Assembly (NCBI GenBank): GCA_050299835.1
Contig: JBNKWP010000001.1
Span: 62,001 to 126,000, forward strand
Direction: 5' to 3'
Length of the DNA: 64,000 nt
DNA from: JAJDOD01 sp050299835
Lineage (GTDB): Bacteria > Pseudomonadota > Alphaproteobacteria > Rhodobacterales > Rhodobacteraceae
This document shows, one piece after another, positions 1 to 8,180 of this stretch. The stretch's first letter is position 1; each line of letters begins with the position of its first letter. The translations under genes and the position numbers were made by a program. The notes under the pieces were generated by a model. That model was not told the origin of the DNA. It did no database searches and saw only the letters and a program-made list of their open reading frames with translations.

Positions 1-124
1 CCCGCCCCACCAGCCGGTCAATATCCCTGGCCTGACGCCGGATCACCCCGCCCCGGTTGACGGATTTGGCCGAGAAGATCTGTGCAATCCAACGCTCGGG
101 CGTGAGTTCAGCGGGCAGGGTCAT
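1..124 (-). CDS. Conserved small protein of unknown function, N-terminal part only
   Basis: An open frame starts at an ATG at 124 and runs off the left edge of the window. The visible 41 residues begin MTLPAELTPERWIAQIFSAK and include a basic run with RRQARDIDRLVGR. It resembles, from memory, a short uncharacterised protein found after gltB in Rhodobacterales; I cannot assign a function. It follows gltB by 35 bases in the same direction and may share its transcript. No clear Shine-Dalgarno sequence precedes the ATG, and the ATG lies inside a strong stem-loop (116-147), so the start is uncertain. Confidence 0.55.
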   Translation of the reverse strand, partial: MTLPAELTPERWIAQIFSAKSVNRGGVIRRQARDIDRLVGR

Positions 125-147
125 GCGCACCAATGAGCATGACCCTG
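116..147 (-). promoter_or_regulatory. 11-bp perfect stem-loop between gltB and the next gene
   Basis: CAGGGTCATGC at 116-126 and GCATGACCCTG at 137-147 are exact reverse complements with a 10-base loop. In the minus-strand transcript the hairpin begins 12 bases after the gltB stop codon. It buries the start codon of the downstream small gene at 122-124. No U-tract follows, so it is not a typical Rho-independent terminator. It could stabilise the gltB 3' end or restrict translation of the next gene. Confidence 0.5.
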
Positions 148-159
148 GTTAACGCGCGG

Positions 160-3100
160 TTACTCCGCCGGAATCGCTTCCTCCAGACCCATCACGGGCA
201 CATCCAGCTTGTTGAGCATCTCCTTCGGCACGATCTGCAGGAAATGCGCCTGCTCTTCGTCCCAATGCTGCAGGATGGCCGCGGCCTTTTTCGAACCGGT
301 CTCTTCCAGATGACGCTCCAGAAGCGTCTCCAGCTCTTTCATGTAATGACCCTCGTTCACCGGCACGACCACCAGTGTTTCGTGGTTCATCATGGTCTCA
401 GCCAGGCCCTCGGGATCATAGAGATAAGCCATGCCGCCCGTCATCCCGGCACCGAAATTGGCTCCGATCTGGCCCAGGATCACCGCGACACCACCGGTCA
501 TGTATTCGCAGCCATTCGAGCCGCAGCCCTCGACCACGACTTTCGCGCCCGAGTTCCGAACCGCGAACCGTTCGCCCGCGCGGCCAGCGGCAAACAGGTA
601 GCCATCCGTTGCGCCATACAAGACGGTATTTCCGATGATGACGTTCTCGTCCGCCTTGAGCGGCGAAATCATCGGCGGCCGCACCACAACGGTACCGCCC
701 GACAAACCCTTGCCCACATAATCGTTCGCATCGCCCGACACTTCCAGCCGCAGACCGGGCGCCGCAAAGGCCCCCAGCGACTGGCCGGCAGAGCCCTGAA
801 GCTTCACCGTCAGGTGATCCCGCTGAAGCGTGTTCCGCATCCCGAACTTCTTCACGATATGCGAAGACGTGCGCGTCCCGATGGTCCGGTGCGTGTTCTG
901 CACGGCGTAGGACAGCTGCATCTTCTCGCCATCCTCCAGGAACCGCGCCGCATCCTTCACGATCTCCGCATCGAGCGTATCCGGCACCGGGTTCCGCGGC
1001 TTGTCACGGTCGTACTTGATCGCATGCGCCCCATCGACGGTGATCAGAAGCGGGTTCAGATCAAGATCGTCCAGATGCGCCGAGCCCCGGCTGACCTGGC
1101 TCAACAGGTCAGCCCTACCGATCACGTCGCCCAGCGACCGCGCCCCGATAGAAGCGAGGATCTCACGCACTTCCTGGGCATAGAAGGTGATCAGGTTCAC
1201 CACCTTGTCGGCATTGCCGGTGAACTTGGCGCGCAGCCGTTCGTCCTGCGTGCAGACGCCGACCGGGCAGGTGTTCGACTGGCACTGACGCACCATGATA
1301 CAGCCCATCGCGATCAACGCCGCTGTCCCTATCCCGTATTCCTCGGCCCCCATCATCGCCGCCATCACGATGTCCCGACCGGTCCGCAGACCGCCATCCG
1401 TGCGAAGCGTGATCCGCTCGCGCAGGTTGTTCATGGCCAGCACCTGATGCGCCTCGGTCAGGCCCATTTCCCAAGGCAGACCGGCATATTTGATCGAGGT
1501 CGCCGGAGACGCCCCCGTCCCGCCGTTGTGGCCGGATATCAGGATCACGTCCGCCTTGGCCTTGGCCACACCGGCGGCAATCGTGCCGACGCCCGAGGAC
1601 GCCACCAGCTTCACCGTCACCTTGCAGCGCGGGTTGATCTGTTTCAGGTCATAGATCAGCTGCGCCAGATCCTCGATGGAATAGATATCGTGGTGCGGCG
1701 GCGGGGAGATCAGCGTCACCCCGGGCGTCGAATGACGCAGCCGGGCGATCAGTTCCGTCACTTTCATGCCGGGCAACTGCCCGCCCTCGCCGGGCTTGGC
1801 ACCCTGTGCGACCTTGATCTCCAGTTCCTCGCACTGGTTCAGGTATTCCGCCGTTACGCCGAAACGCCCCGACGCCACCTGTTTGATCTTGGCCGACGGG
1901 TTGTCGCCATTCGGTTCCGGCACGAAATGCGCCGGGTCTTCGCCGCCTTCGCCGGAATCCGACTTCGCCCCGATCCGGTTCATCGCCACATTCAGCGTCT
2001 TGTGCGCCTCCGGGCTCAGTGCCCCCAGCGACATGCCCGGCGTCACGAACCGCTTGCGGATCGTGGTGATGCTTTCCACCTCTTCCAGCGGAATGGCTTT
2101 GCCCAGCGGCTTGATGTCCAGCAAATCCCGCAGATGGATCGGCGGGGCCGCCCGCATCTTGGCCGAATATTGCTGCCACATGGCATAGGACGCCCGGTCA
2201 CACGCGGCCTGCAACATATGCATCGATGTCGCTTCCCAGGCATGGGTCTCACCGGATTTCCGCGCCTTGTAGAAACCGCCAATCGGAAGAACGGAATCGT
2301 TCAGGAAACCGCGGGCGTGAACTTCCTCGGCCTTCTTCTGGATACCTGCCACACCGATCCCCGAGATCCGGGAATGCATGCCCGGGAAATACTCGTTGAC
2401 CATCGCGCGGCTCAGACCCACCGCCTCGAAGTTCAGACCGCCGCGATAAGATGAGATCACCGAGATCCCCATCTTCGACATGATCTTCAGAAGGCCCGCA
2501 TCAATCGCCGCGCGATACCGCGCCACGGCTTCGGTCAGCGTCCCCTCGATCAGGCCGCGCCCGATCCGGTCCGCAATCGAGTCCTCGGCCAGATAAGCGT
2601 TCACCGTGGTCGCGCCGCACCCCACCAGCACCGCGAAGTAATGCGGGTCGATGCATTCCGCCGACCGGATGTTCAGCGAACAGAAGGTCCGCAGCCCCTT
2701 CCGCGTCAGCCAGCTATGTACCGCGCTGGTTGCCAGGATCATCGGCATCGCCACCCAGTCCGGCCCCTGATGGTGATCGGTCAGCACAAGATGCCCCGCG
2801 CCCGAGCGCACCGCATCCTCGGCCTCCGATCGCACCCGTTCCAGCGCCGCCTGAAGCGCGCCCGGCCCAGCCTTGGCAGCGAAGGTACAGTCAATCTCCA
2901 CCATCTCGGCGTTGAACGCATCACATAGCCGCTGGAACTGCGCATTCGCCACAAAGGGGCTGTCCAGCACGATGATCTCGGTCTGGCTCGAATCCTGATC
3001 GAGCACGTTCTTCAGGTTGCCGAACCGCGTCTTCAGGCTCATCACCCGGTATTCCCGAAGCGAGTCAATCGGCGGGTTTGTCACCTGGCTGAAGTTCTGC

Positions 3101-4695
3101 CGGAAGAAATGGCTCAAGGGCCGGTTCATCTTCGACAGCACGGCGGACGGCGTGTCGTCGCCCATGGACGCCAGCGTCTCTTTTCCATCCTCCGCCATCG
3201 GCGCAAGAATTTGTTCAAGCTCTTCAATGGTATAGCCAGCCGCAATCTGCCGCTTCCGCAGGTCGCCGCCTTCAAACATCGGCTGTTCGGTCAGGCCGGA
3301 CAACTCCTCGTCCAGTTCCACGATCTTGCCAACCCATTCCCCGTAGGGAGAGGCAGCCGCCAGCGCATCCTTGATCTCGGTGTCGTGGAAGAGCTTCCCT
3401 TCCGCCATGTCCACGGCAATCATCTGCCCCGGCCCAAGCGCGCCCTTTTCCAGCACGTTCGCCTCGTCCACCGGCACCATCCCGGTCTCCGATCCCGCGA
3501 TCAGCAGCCCGTCGCCCGTCACGGTGTAGCGCATCGGACGCAAACCGTTCCGGTCCAGCCCGGCACACACCCAGCGCCCATCGGTCATCGCCAGCGCGGC
3601 GGGACCGTCCCACGGCTCCATCACCGCGTTGCAATAATTGTACATGTCGCGCCACGGCTCCGGCAGTTCCAGCGCCTGTTTCGACCAGGATTCCGGCACC
3701 AGCATGGTCTTCGCCATCGGCGCATTCCGACCGGCGCGCACCAGCACCTCGAACACCGCATCCAGAGCAGAGGAATCCGACGCCCCGTTCGGCACGATCG
3801 GCTTGATGTCCTCCGCCGTGTCGCCAAAGGTCGTGCTCGCCATCCGGATCTCGTGCGACTTCATCCAGTTGACGTTGCCCTTCAACGTGTTGATCTCGCC
3901 GTTATGCGCCAGCATCCGAAACGGCTGCGCCAGCCACCACTGCGGGAAGGTGTTGGTGCTGTACCGCTGGTGGTAGATCGCGAACGCACTCTCAAAACGC
4001 TCGTCCTTCAGGTCGGGATAGAACTCCGCCACCTGCTCGGCCAGCATCATGCCCTTGTAGATGATCGACCGGCAGGACAGGCTCGCCAGGTAAAGCTGAG
4101 ACACCTGCGCCGCAGCCGCCGCCTTCTCGATCCGCCGCCGGATCACGTAAAGCTCGCGCTCGAAGGTCTCCTCATCCACACCCTTCGAGTTCGAAATCAG
4201 GATCTGCTCGATCTCCGGCCGCGTCGCGTTGGCCTTCTCCCCCAGAACGGAGATATCCACCGGCACATGGCGCCAGCCATAGATGTAATATCCCATCCGC
4301 AGGATCTCGGTTTCCACGATGGTCCGGCAGGTTTCCTGCGCCCCGAAATCGGTGCGCGGAAGGAACACCTGGCCAACCGCCAGAAGCTGATCCGAGTTCG
4401 GCTCGTGCCCCGTCCGCTTCACCTGGTCATAAAAGAACGGCACCGGGATCTGCACATGAATGCCCGCACCGTCCCCGGTCTTGCCATCGGCATCGACCGC
4501 GCCCCGGTGCCAGACCGCCTTCAGCGCGTTGATCCCCTTTTCCACCACCTTGCGGCTGGCCTGCCCGTCCACGGACACAACCAGCCCGACCCCGCAGGAG
4601 GAATGCTCCGTATCGTCGGAATAGAGACTGTTTTCAGCCATCCAGCGGCGCTTCTCTTCCTCGGCCGCTGCCCATGCTGCATCGAACTTCGTCAT
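160..4695 (-). CDS. gltB: Glutamate synthase (NADPH) large subunit
   Basis: The 1511-residue length is normal for the bacterial GOGAT alpha subunit, which uses glutamine and 2-oxoglutarate to make two glutamates with electrons supplied by GltD. A short propeptide precedes Cys34 in SSCGVGL; cleavage there would expose the N-terminal nucleophile of the class II glutaminase domain. The central and FMN-binding synthase domains follow, with a cysteine cluster near MGCIMVRQCQSNTCPVGVC that matches the 3Fe-4S site. The C-terminal glycine-rich beta-helix is present. The ATG at 4695 overlaps the stop of the preceding GFA gene by 4 bases (ATGA), which fixes the start and implies translational coupling. 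Unusually, gltD is not adjacent: four GFA-family genes lie between. Confidence 0.98.
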   Translation of the reverse strand: MTKFDAAWAAAEEEKRRWMAENSLYSDDTEHSSCGVGLVVSVDGQASRKVVEKGINALKAVWHRGAVDADGKTGDGAGIHVQIPVPFFYDQVKRTGHEPNSDQLLAVGQVFLPRTDFGAQETCRTIVETEILRMGYYIYGWRHVPVDISVLGEKANATRPEIEQILISNSKGVDEETFERELYVIRRRIEKAAAAAQVSQLYLASLSCRSIIYKGMMLAEQVAEFYPDLKDERFESAFAIYHQRYSTNTFPQWWLAQPFRMLAHNGEINTLKGNVNWMKSHEIRMASTTFGDTAEDIKPIVPNGASDSSALDAVFEVLVRAGRNAPMAKTMLVPESWSKQALELPEPWRDMYNYCNAVMEPWDGPAALAMTDGRWVCAGLDRNGLRPMRYTVTGDGLLIAGSETGMVPVDEANVLEKGALGPGQMIAVDMAEGKLFHDTEIKDALAAASPYGEWVGKIVELDEELSGLTEQPMFEGGDLRKRQIAAGYTIEELEQILAPMAEDGKETLASMGDDTPSAVLSKMNRPLSHFFRQNFSQVTNPPIDSLREYRVMSLKTRFGNLKNVLDQDSSQTEIIVLDSPFVANAQFQRLCDAFNAEMVEIDCTFAAKAGPGALQAALERVRSEAEDAVRSGAGHLVLTDHHQGPDWVAMPMILATSAVHSWLTRKGLRTFCSLNIRSAECIDPHYFAVLVGCGATTVNAYLAEDSIADRIGRGLIEGTLTEAVARYRAAIDAGLLKIMSKMGISVISSYRGGLNFEAVGLSRAMVNEYFPGMHSRISGIGVAGIQKKAEEVHARGFLNDSVLPIGGFYKARKSGETHAWEATSMHMLQAACDRASYAMWQQYSAKMRAAPPIHLRDLLDIKPLGKAIPLEEVESITTIRKRFVTPGMSLGALSPEAHKTLNVAMNRIGAKSDSGEGGEDPAHFVPEPNGDNPSAKIKQVASGRFGVTAEYLNQCEELEIKVAQGAKPGEGGQLPGMKVTELIARLRHSTPGVTLISPPPHHDIYSIEDLAQLIYDLKQINPRCKVTVKLVASSGVGTIAAGVAKAKADVILISGHNGGTGASPATSIKYAGLPWEMGLTEAHQVLAMNNLRERITLRTDGGLRTGRDIVMAAMMGAEEYGIGTAALIAMGCIMVRQCQSNTCPVGVCTQDERLRAKFTGNADKVVNLITFYAQEVREILASIGARSLGDVIGRADLLSQVSRGSAHLDDLDLNPLLITVDGAHAIKYDRDKPRNPVPDTLDAEIVKDAARFLEDGEKMQLSYAVQNTHRTIGTRTSSHIVKKFGMRNTLQRDHLTVKLQGSAGQSLGAFAAPGLRLEVSGDANDYVGKGLSGGTVVVRPPMISPLKADENVIIGNTVLYGATDGYLFAAGRAGERFAVRNSGAKVVVEGCGSNGCEYMTGGVAVILGQIGANFGAGMTGGMAYLYDPEGLAETMMNHETLVVVPVNEGHYMKELETLLERHLEETGSKKAAAILQHWDEEQAHFLQIVPKEMLNKLDVPVMGLEEAIPAE

Positions 4696-5135
4696 GACAT
4701 GTCTCCTTCGTCGATCCCGTACTTCGCCAGCACTTCACTTCGTGTCAGGCGGGTCCGGTCACCGGCATAGGCAAAGGCCTCCGGCTTGTGGTCGATGTAA
4801 ATTTCGCTCTTGAATTCCAGGCCCGAGGCATCGTCCAGAAGCCCCAGCGGTATCTCGATATTGGCCGACATCGGCCCGTCCAGCGTCACATGATAGTATA
4901 GCGCGGAACCGCATTTCCCGCACCATGCCCGCTCCGCCCAGTCCGAGCTTTGAACGGTTTCGATGTTTTCTTGGCCTTCCCAAGTCACACTTGCCTTCGG
5001 CACGGTCAGACCCAAAAGCGCCGATCCGGTCCAGCGCCGGCACATCTCGCAATGGCAGGCCCCGAAATGGTCGGGCACCGCATCGGAAGTGAACGACACC
5101 GCGCCGCACATGCATCTTCCTGTTCGCGTGGTCAT
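4692..5135 (-). CDS. GFA/CENP-V-type zinc protein 1
   Basis: A 147-residue protein of the glutathione-dependent formaldehyde-activating (GFA) fold family. Visible zinc ligands are CMC at residues 8-10, CHCEMC at 27-32 and CGKC further on, the usual CxC, CxxxxC and CxxC layout. The C-terminal half has the shared IYIDHKPEAF segment and the basic GDRTRLT stretch. It is the last of four tandem paralogues and overlaps both neighbours by ATGA, so it is probably translated with gltB. Family members are zinc-binding, but few have a proven activity; the formaldehyde-glutathione role of the founding member should not be assumed here. Confidence 0.9.
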   Translation of the reverse strand: MTTRTGRCMCGAVSFTSDAVPDHFGACHCEMCRRWTGSALLGLTVPKASVTWEGQENIETVQSSDWAERAWCGKCGSALYYHVTLDGPMSANIEIPLGLLDDASGLEFKSEIYIDHKPEAFAYAGDRTRLTRSEVLAKYGIDEGDMS

Positions 5136-5536
5136 GCAAAAGCCTCCGCGCTCGTCAGTCTGGGATGGTCACCGGCCAGGGCGTATGCCTCCGGCTTGGT
5201 TTCGATGCAGATTTCTTTGGCCAGACGCATCCCCGACTTGTCATCAAGAGTTCCGAACCCGATGCTGTAAGCTGCGTTCTGTCCGGCACCGCGATACCAG
5301 AGATTCGACCCGCAGACTGAGCAAAAGCTCCGTTCCGCCTCGTCCGACGAACGATAGCTGCGAACGGCATTGCAACCTGTGATCTGGATTTGATCCGCAC
5401 TGACCTTGAAAGACATATTCACGCCACCGCTGATGCGCTGGCACATGGTGCAGTGACAGGCCCCGAAGCTGTCCGGAGCATTGCGCACGGTATAGCGCAC
5501 CGCGCCGCAAAGACATTGGCCGGTTCGCGTGGTCAC
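5132..5536 (-). CDS. GFA/CENP-V-type zinc protein 2
   Basis: A 134-residue paralogue of its neighbours, starting with GTG at 5536 in a GTGA overlap with the previous gene. The ligands CLC, CHCTMC and CSVC are all kept, as is an ICIETKPEAYALAGDHPRLT tail corresponding to the IYIDHKP segment of the others. Sequence between the motifs differs clearly from copies 1, 3 and 4, so this is an old duplication and not a recent one. The substrate is unknown. Confidence 0.88.
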   Translation of the reverse strand: MTTRTGQCLCGAVRYTVRNAPDSFGACHCTMCQRISGGVNMSFKVSADQIQITGCNAVRSYRSSDEAERSFCSVCGSNLWYRGAGQNAAYSIGFGTLDDKSGMRLAKEICIETKPEAYALAGDHPRLTSAEAFA

Positions 5537-5952
5537 GGTGCTGCCTCCACGATCCGATTTTTCGCCTCATATTCCGCCGACGTGGCCCGCTGATGATCTC
5601 CGGCAAGTGTTACCGCCTTGAAGGCGTGATCGGTGTATATCTCCGAGATCAGGGGAAAGTCCTTCGCCCCGTCGAACAGCCCGACCTGGAATTCGTAAGG
5701 CCCGTCGAAATCCTTCAGCCACAGGAGCGTGCCGCACGTCCCGCAAAAGGCCCTCTCGGCAATCTCATGGTTCCAGGTTTTCACCGGCCCGGACACCTCG
5801 ACCTCATCCGGTTCCGCCTCGAACTGGAACAGCGCCGATCCGGTCCACCGCCGACAGCGCGAGCAATGGCACACGCCGACCTCCGGGCGGTGACGCCCGA
5901 CGGTGACGGTGACTGCACCGCAAAGACAGCGACCGGAAAGCGCGTCAGTCAT
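5533..5952 (-). CDS. GFA/CENP-V-type zinc protein 3
   Basis: A 139-residue GFA-fold protein with CLC, CHCSRC and CGTC zinc ligands. It is the most divergent of the four: the segment after the third cysteine pair is LLWLKDFDGPYEFQVGLFDG and the tail carries YTDHAFKAVTLAGDH instead of the IYIDHKP form. It starts at ATG 5952, overlapping the end of copy 4 by 8 bases, and ends in a GTGA junction with copy 2. Function unknown. Confidence 0.88.
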   Translation of the reverse strand: MTDALSGRCLCGAVTVTVGRHRPEVGVCHCSRCRRWTGSALFQFEAEPDEVEVSGPVKTWNHEIAERAFCGTCGTLLWLKDFDGPYEFQVGLFDGAKDFPLISEIYTDHAFKAVTLAGDHQRATSAEYEAKNRIVEAAP

Positions 5953-6379
5953 CGCCGATCCCGGCCATCTCTTCGACCTCGGCCTGAGTCAGGCGCGTGC
6001 GTTCGCCAGCGAATTCATGGCTGTCGGGCTTGTGGTCGATATAGATCTCCACGTCGAACTCCATCCCCGACATGTCTTCCAGCGACCCGGCTGCGATCGT
6101 GAACATGCCGTGCATCGGACCTTCGCCCGTGAACCGCCAGAACACGCTTGATCCGCAGAGCATGCAGTAGCCACGCTCAGCCCAGTCCGACGATTCAAAA
6201 ATCGCCAGTTTGTCGGTGGGCACGAAGCGCACGCCGCCCGGCGGCACCTGGATGCCCAAAGCGATACCGCCGGAGGATTTCCGGCACATGCCACAGTGAC
6301 AGGCACCGTAACTCGTCGGTGCCTCCGCCAGCTCATACTCGACCTCGCCGCAAAGGCAGCTTCCCGTCTTCGATGCCAT
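5945..6379 (-). CDS. GFA/CENP-V-type zinc protein 4 (first of the tandem set)
   Basis: A 144-residue GFA-fold protein with CLC, CHCGMC and CMLC ligands and an IYIDHKPDSHEFAGERTRLT tail. It is the promoter-proximal copy: its ATG at 6379 has a strong Shine-Dalgarno sequence (GAGGAGG, 5 bases upstream), whereas copies 3, 2, 1 and gltB depend on overlaps. The 159 bases upstream, back to the end of gltD, hold a repeated GTACAAAA motif. That suggests the GFA-gltB group may have its own promoter in addition to read-through from gltD. Confidence 0.9.
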   Translation of the reverse strand: MASKTGSCLCGEVEYELAEAPTSYGACHCGMCRKSSGGIALGIQVPPGGVRFVPTDKLAIFESSDWAERGYCMLCGSSVFWRFTGEGPMHGMFTIAAGSLEDMSGMEFDVEIYIDHKPDSHEFAGERTRLTQAEVEEMAGIGDD

Positions 6380-6462
6380 CTCAACCTCCTCTTAACCGTT
6401 CCGGTCAGCGTTCCTGACCTTCAAGGTTTTGTTTACCTGCCGCGATCACCGTTCGGTGGGTT

Positions 6463-6502
6463 GTACAAAACGGTTTGGCGGGGTCTCAAAACTGGTACAA
6501 AA
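6463..6502. repeat. Two GTACAAAA direct repeats in the gltD-GFA gap
   Basis: GTACAAAA occurs at 6463-6470 and 6495-6502, 32 bp apart, close to three helical turns. The first copy sits in TTGTACAA, an 8-bp palindrome, and its 11-mer GTACAAAACGG recurs in inverted form at 25558-25568 at the start of the SH3 gene. The location between gltD and the first GFA gene suggests an operator or promoter element, but no consensus I can name matches. Confidence 0.3.
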
Positions 6503-6538
6503 GTTCACGGGGCATGTACGTTCGCCCGAATTAACAAA

Positions 6539-7969
6539 TCATTCCGCTGCAATGGCGGTCGTGGCAAACCTCTCCAGCACCGCATCTGCCGCCTCACGCC
6601 CGTCGCGGATCGCCCAGACCACAAGCGAGGCGCCGCGCACAATATCACCAACCGCATAGACGCCTTCCAGGCTGGTCTCATGGGTGCGATAATCGGCCTT
6701 GATCGTGCCCCAGCGCGTCACCTCCAACTCATTGATTCCCCAGAGTTTTGGCAGGTCTTCCGGCTCAAATCCCAATGCCTTCACGACAAGATCGGCGTCC
6801 TCCACATAGTCCGATCCTTCGATCAGCTGCGGCACCTGCCGCCCGGTCGCATCCGGGGGCCCCAGCCGCATCTTCTGCGTCATCACGCCGGTCACGGCAT
6901 CGCCCGCAAAGCCCTTCGGCGCAGAAAGCCAGACGAATTCAACGCCTTCCTCTTCCGCGTTCGCCACCTCCCGCTGCGATCCCGGCATGTTGGCCCGGTC
7001 CCGACGGTAGAGACATTTGACGCTCGTCGCGCCCTGACGAATGGCCGTCCGCACGCAATCCATCGCGGTATCGCCACCACCGATGACCACGACGCGTTTG
7101 CCTTCAGCGTTCAGTTCGCCGCTGTCGAACTCGGGAACGTCATCGCCAAAACTCTTGCGATTCGAGGCGGTTAGATAGTCGATGGCGCGCACGATCCCGG
7201 CCGCCCCGCTGCCCGGCGCGGGCAGATCGCGGCTCTTGTAGACGCCGGTCGCGATGATGACTGCGTCATGCTTGGCGCGAATGTCGTCAAAGGAAATATC
7301 CTCGCCCACATTGCAGTTGAGTTCGAAGGTCACGCCCCCCTCCTCAAGCTGCTTGTTGCGGCGCATCACCACGTCCTTTTCCAGCTTGAAGCCGGGAATG
7401 CCATAGGTCAGCAGACCGCCCGAGCGGTCGTAGCGGTCATAAACCGTCACCTGCACACCGGCCCGGCGAAGAAGGTCAGCCGCCGCCAAACCGCCGGGAC
7501 CTGCTCCGATTATGCCAACGGATTCAGTGCGTTCCGCGGCAGGCGCGATCGGCTTGACCCAGCCTTCTTCCCAGGCCGTATCGGTGATGTATTTCTCGAC
7601 CGAACCGATGGTGACCGTGCCATGCCCGGATTGCTCGATCACGCAATTGCCCTCGCACAGCCGGTCCTGAGGACAGATCCGACCGCAGATCTCGGGGAAG
7701 GTATTCGTCGCCTGGCTGATGTCATAGGCCTCCTGCAACCGCCCCTCGGCGGTCAGCATGAGCCAGTCCGGGATATTGTTGTGCAGCGGGCAATGGGACT
7801 GGCAATAGGGCACACCACACTGGCTGCACCGGCTCGCCTGCTCTGCCGCCTTCTCCCGGGCGTATTCCGAGTAAATCTCGTGAAAATCTTCCTTGCGCAG
7901 GCCGGCCTCGCGCTTCTGGGGCATGTCCCGCTCGACGGTCACGAATTTCAACATCGGATTCTCAGCCAA
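6539..7969 (-). CDS. gltD: Glutamate synthase (NADPH) small subunit
   Basis: A flavoprotein of about 476 residues that takes electrons from NADPH through FAD and 4Fe-4S centres to GltB. Cysteine clusters CSQCGVPYCQSHC and CGRICPQDRLCEGNC near the N terminus match the two 4Fe-4S sites. A first dinucleotide fold (GIIGAGPGGLAAA) binds FAD and a second (VVVIGGGDTAMDC) binds NADPH. I chose the TTG at 7969 because GGAGG lies 6 bases upstream, giving MAENPMLKFVTVERD; ATG 7954 is an alternative. It precedes four GFA genes and gltB on the same strand, so it is likely the first gene of an extended GOGAT locus. Confidence 0.96.
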   Translation of the reverse strand: MAENPMLKFVTVERDMPQKREAGLRKEDFHEIYSEYAREKAAEQASRCSQCGVPYCQSHCPLHNNIPDWLMLTAEGRLQEAYDISQATNTFPEICGRICPQDRLCEGNCVIEQSGHGTVTIGSVEKYITDTAWEEGWVKPIAPAAERTESVGIIGAGPGGLAAADLLRRAGVQVTVYDRYDRSGGLLTYGIPGFKLEKDVVMRRNKQLEEGGVTFELNCNVGEDISFDDIRAKHDAVIIATGVYKSRDLPAPGSGAAGIVRAIDYLTASNRKSFGDDVPEFDSGELNAEGKRVVVIGGGDTAMDCVRTAIRQGATSVKCLYRRDRANMPGSQREVANAEEEGVEFVWLSAPKGFAGDAVTGVMTQKMRLGPPDATGRQVPQLIEGSDYVEDADLVVKALGFEPEDLPKLWGINELEVTRWGTIKADYRTHETSLEGVYAVGDIVRGASLVVWAIRDGREAADAVLERFATTAIAAE

Positions 7970-8042
7970 CTCACCCTCCAAGGTTCAGACCGCCTTCTTA
8001 ACCGAATAATTGGAAAATAAAAGTCACACATATTGACCTAAT

Positions 8043-8110
8043 AGCAAATTTTTGCTGCGACAGAATAGCTTACCTTGGGTCTCTCGGTGAGTTTTATGTC
8101 CGATTCGGAC
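8043..8110. promoter_or_regulatory. Two palindromes in the gltD-uppP divergent promoter region
   Basis: The 211 bases between the divergent starts are AT-richer than the surroundings. They contain AGCAAA-TT-TTTGCT at 8043-8056 and GTCCGA-T-TCGGAC at 8098-8110. A looser AAATCT/AGATTT pair (8131-8136, 8146-8151) lies nearer uppP. Their placement in a shared promoter region fits operators for a dimeric regulator, which I cannot identify. Confidence 0.35.
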
Positions 8111-8180
8111 TTAAGTTCGCTCTTTTATAAAAATCTCAATACGTTAGATTTCGGCCAAATCTGCAAGCAGCAATCCACCC

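Noticed and set aside
133..4770. Long plus-strand open frames opposite gltB
   Set aside because: They are His/Arg/Pro-rich shadows of a strongly biased gene with no recognisable motif; gltB is certain on the other strand.
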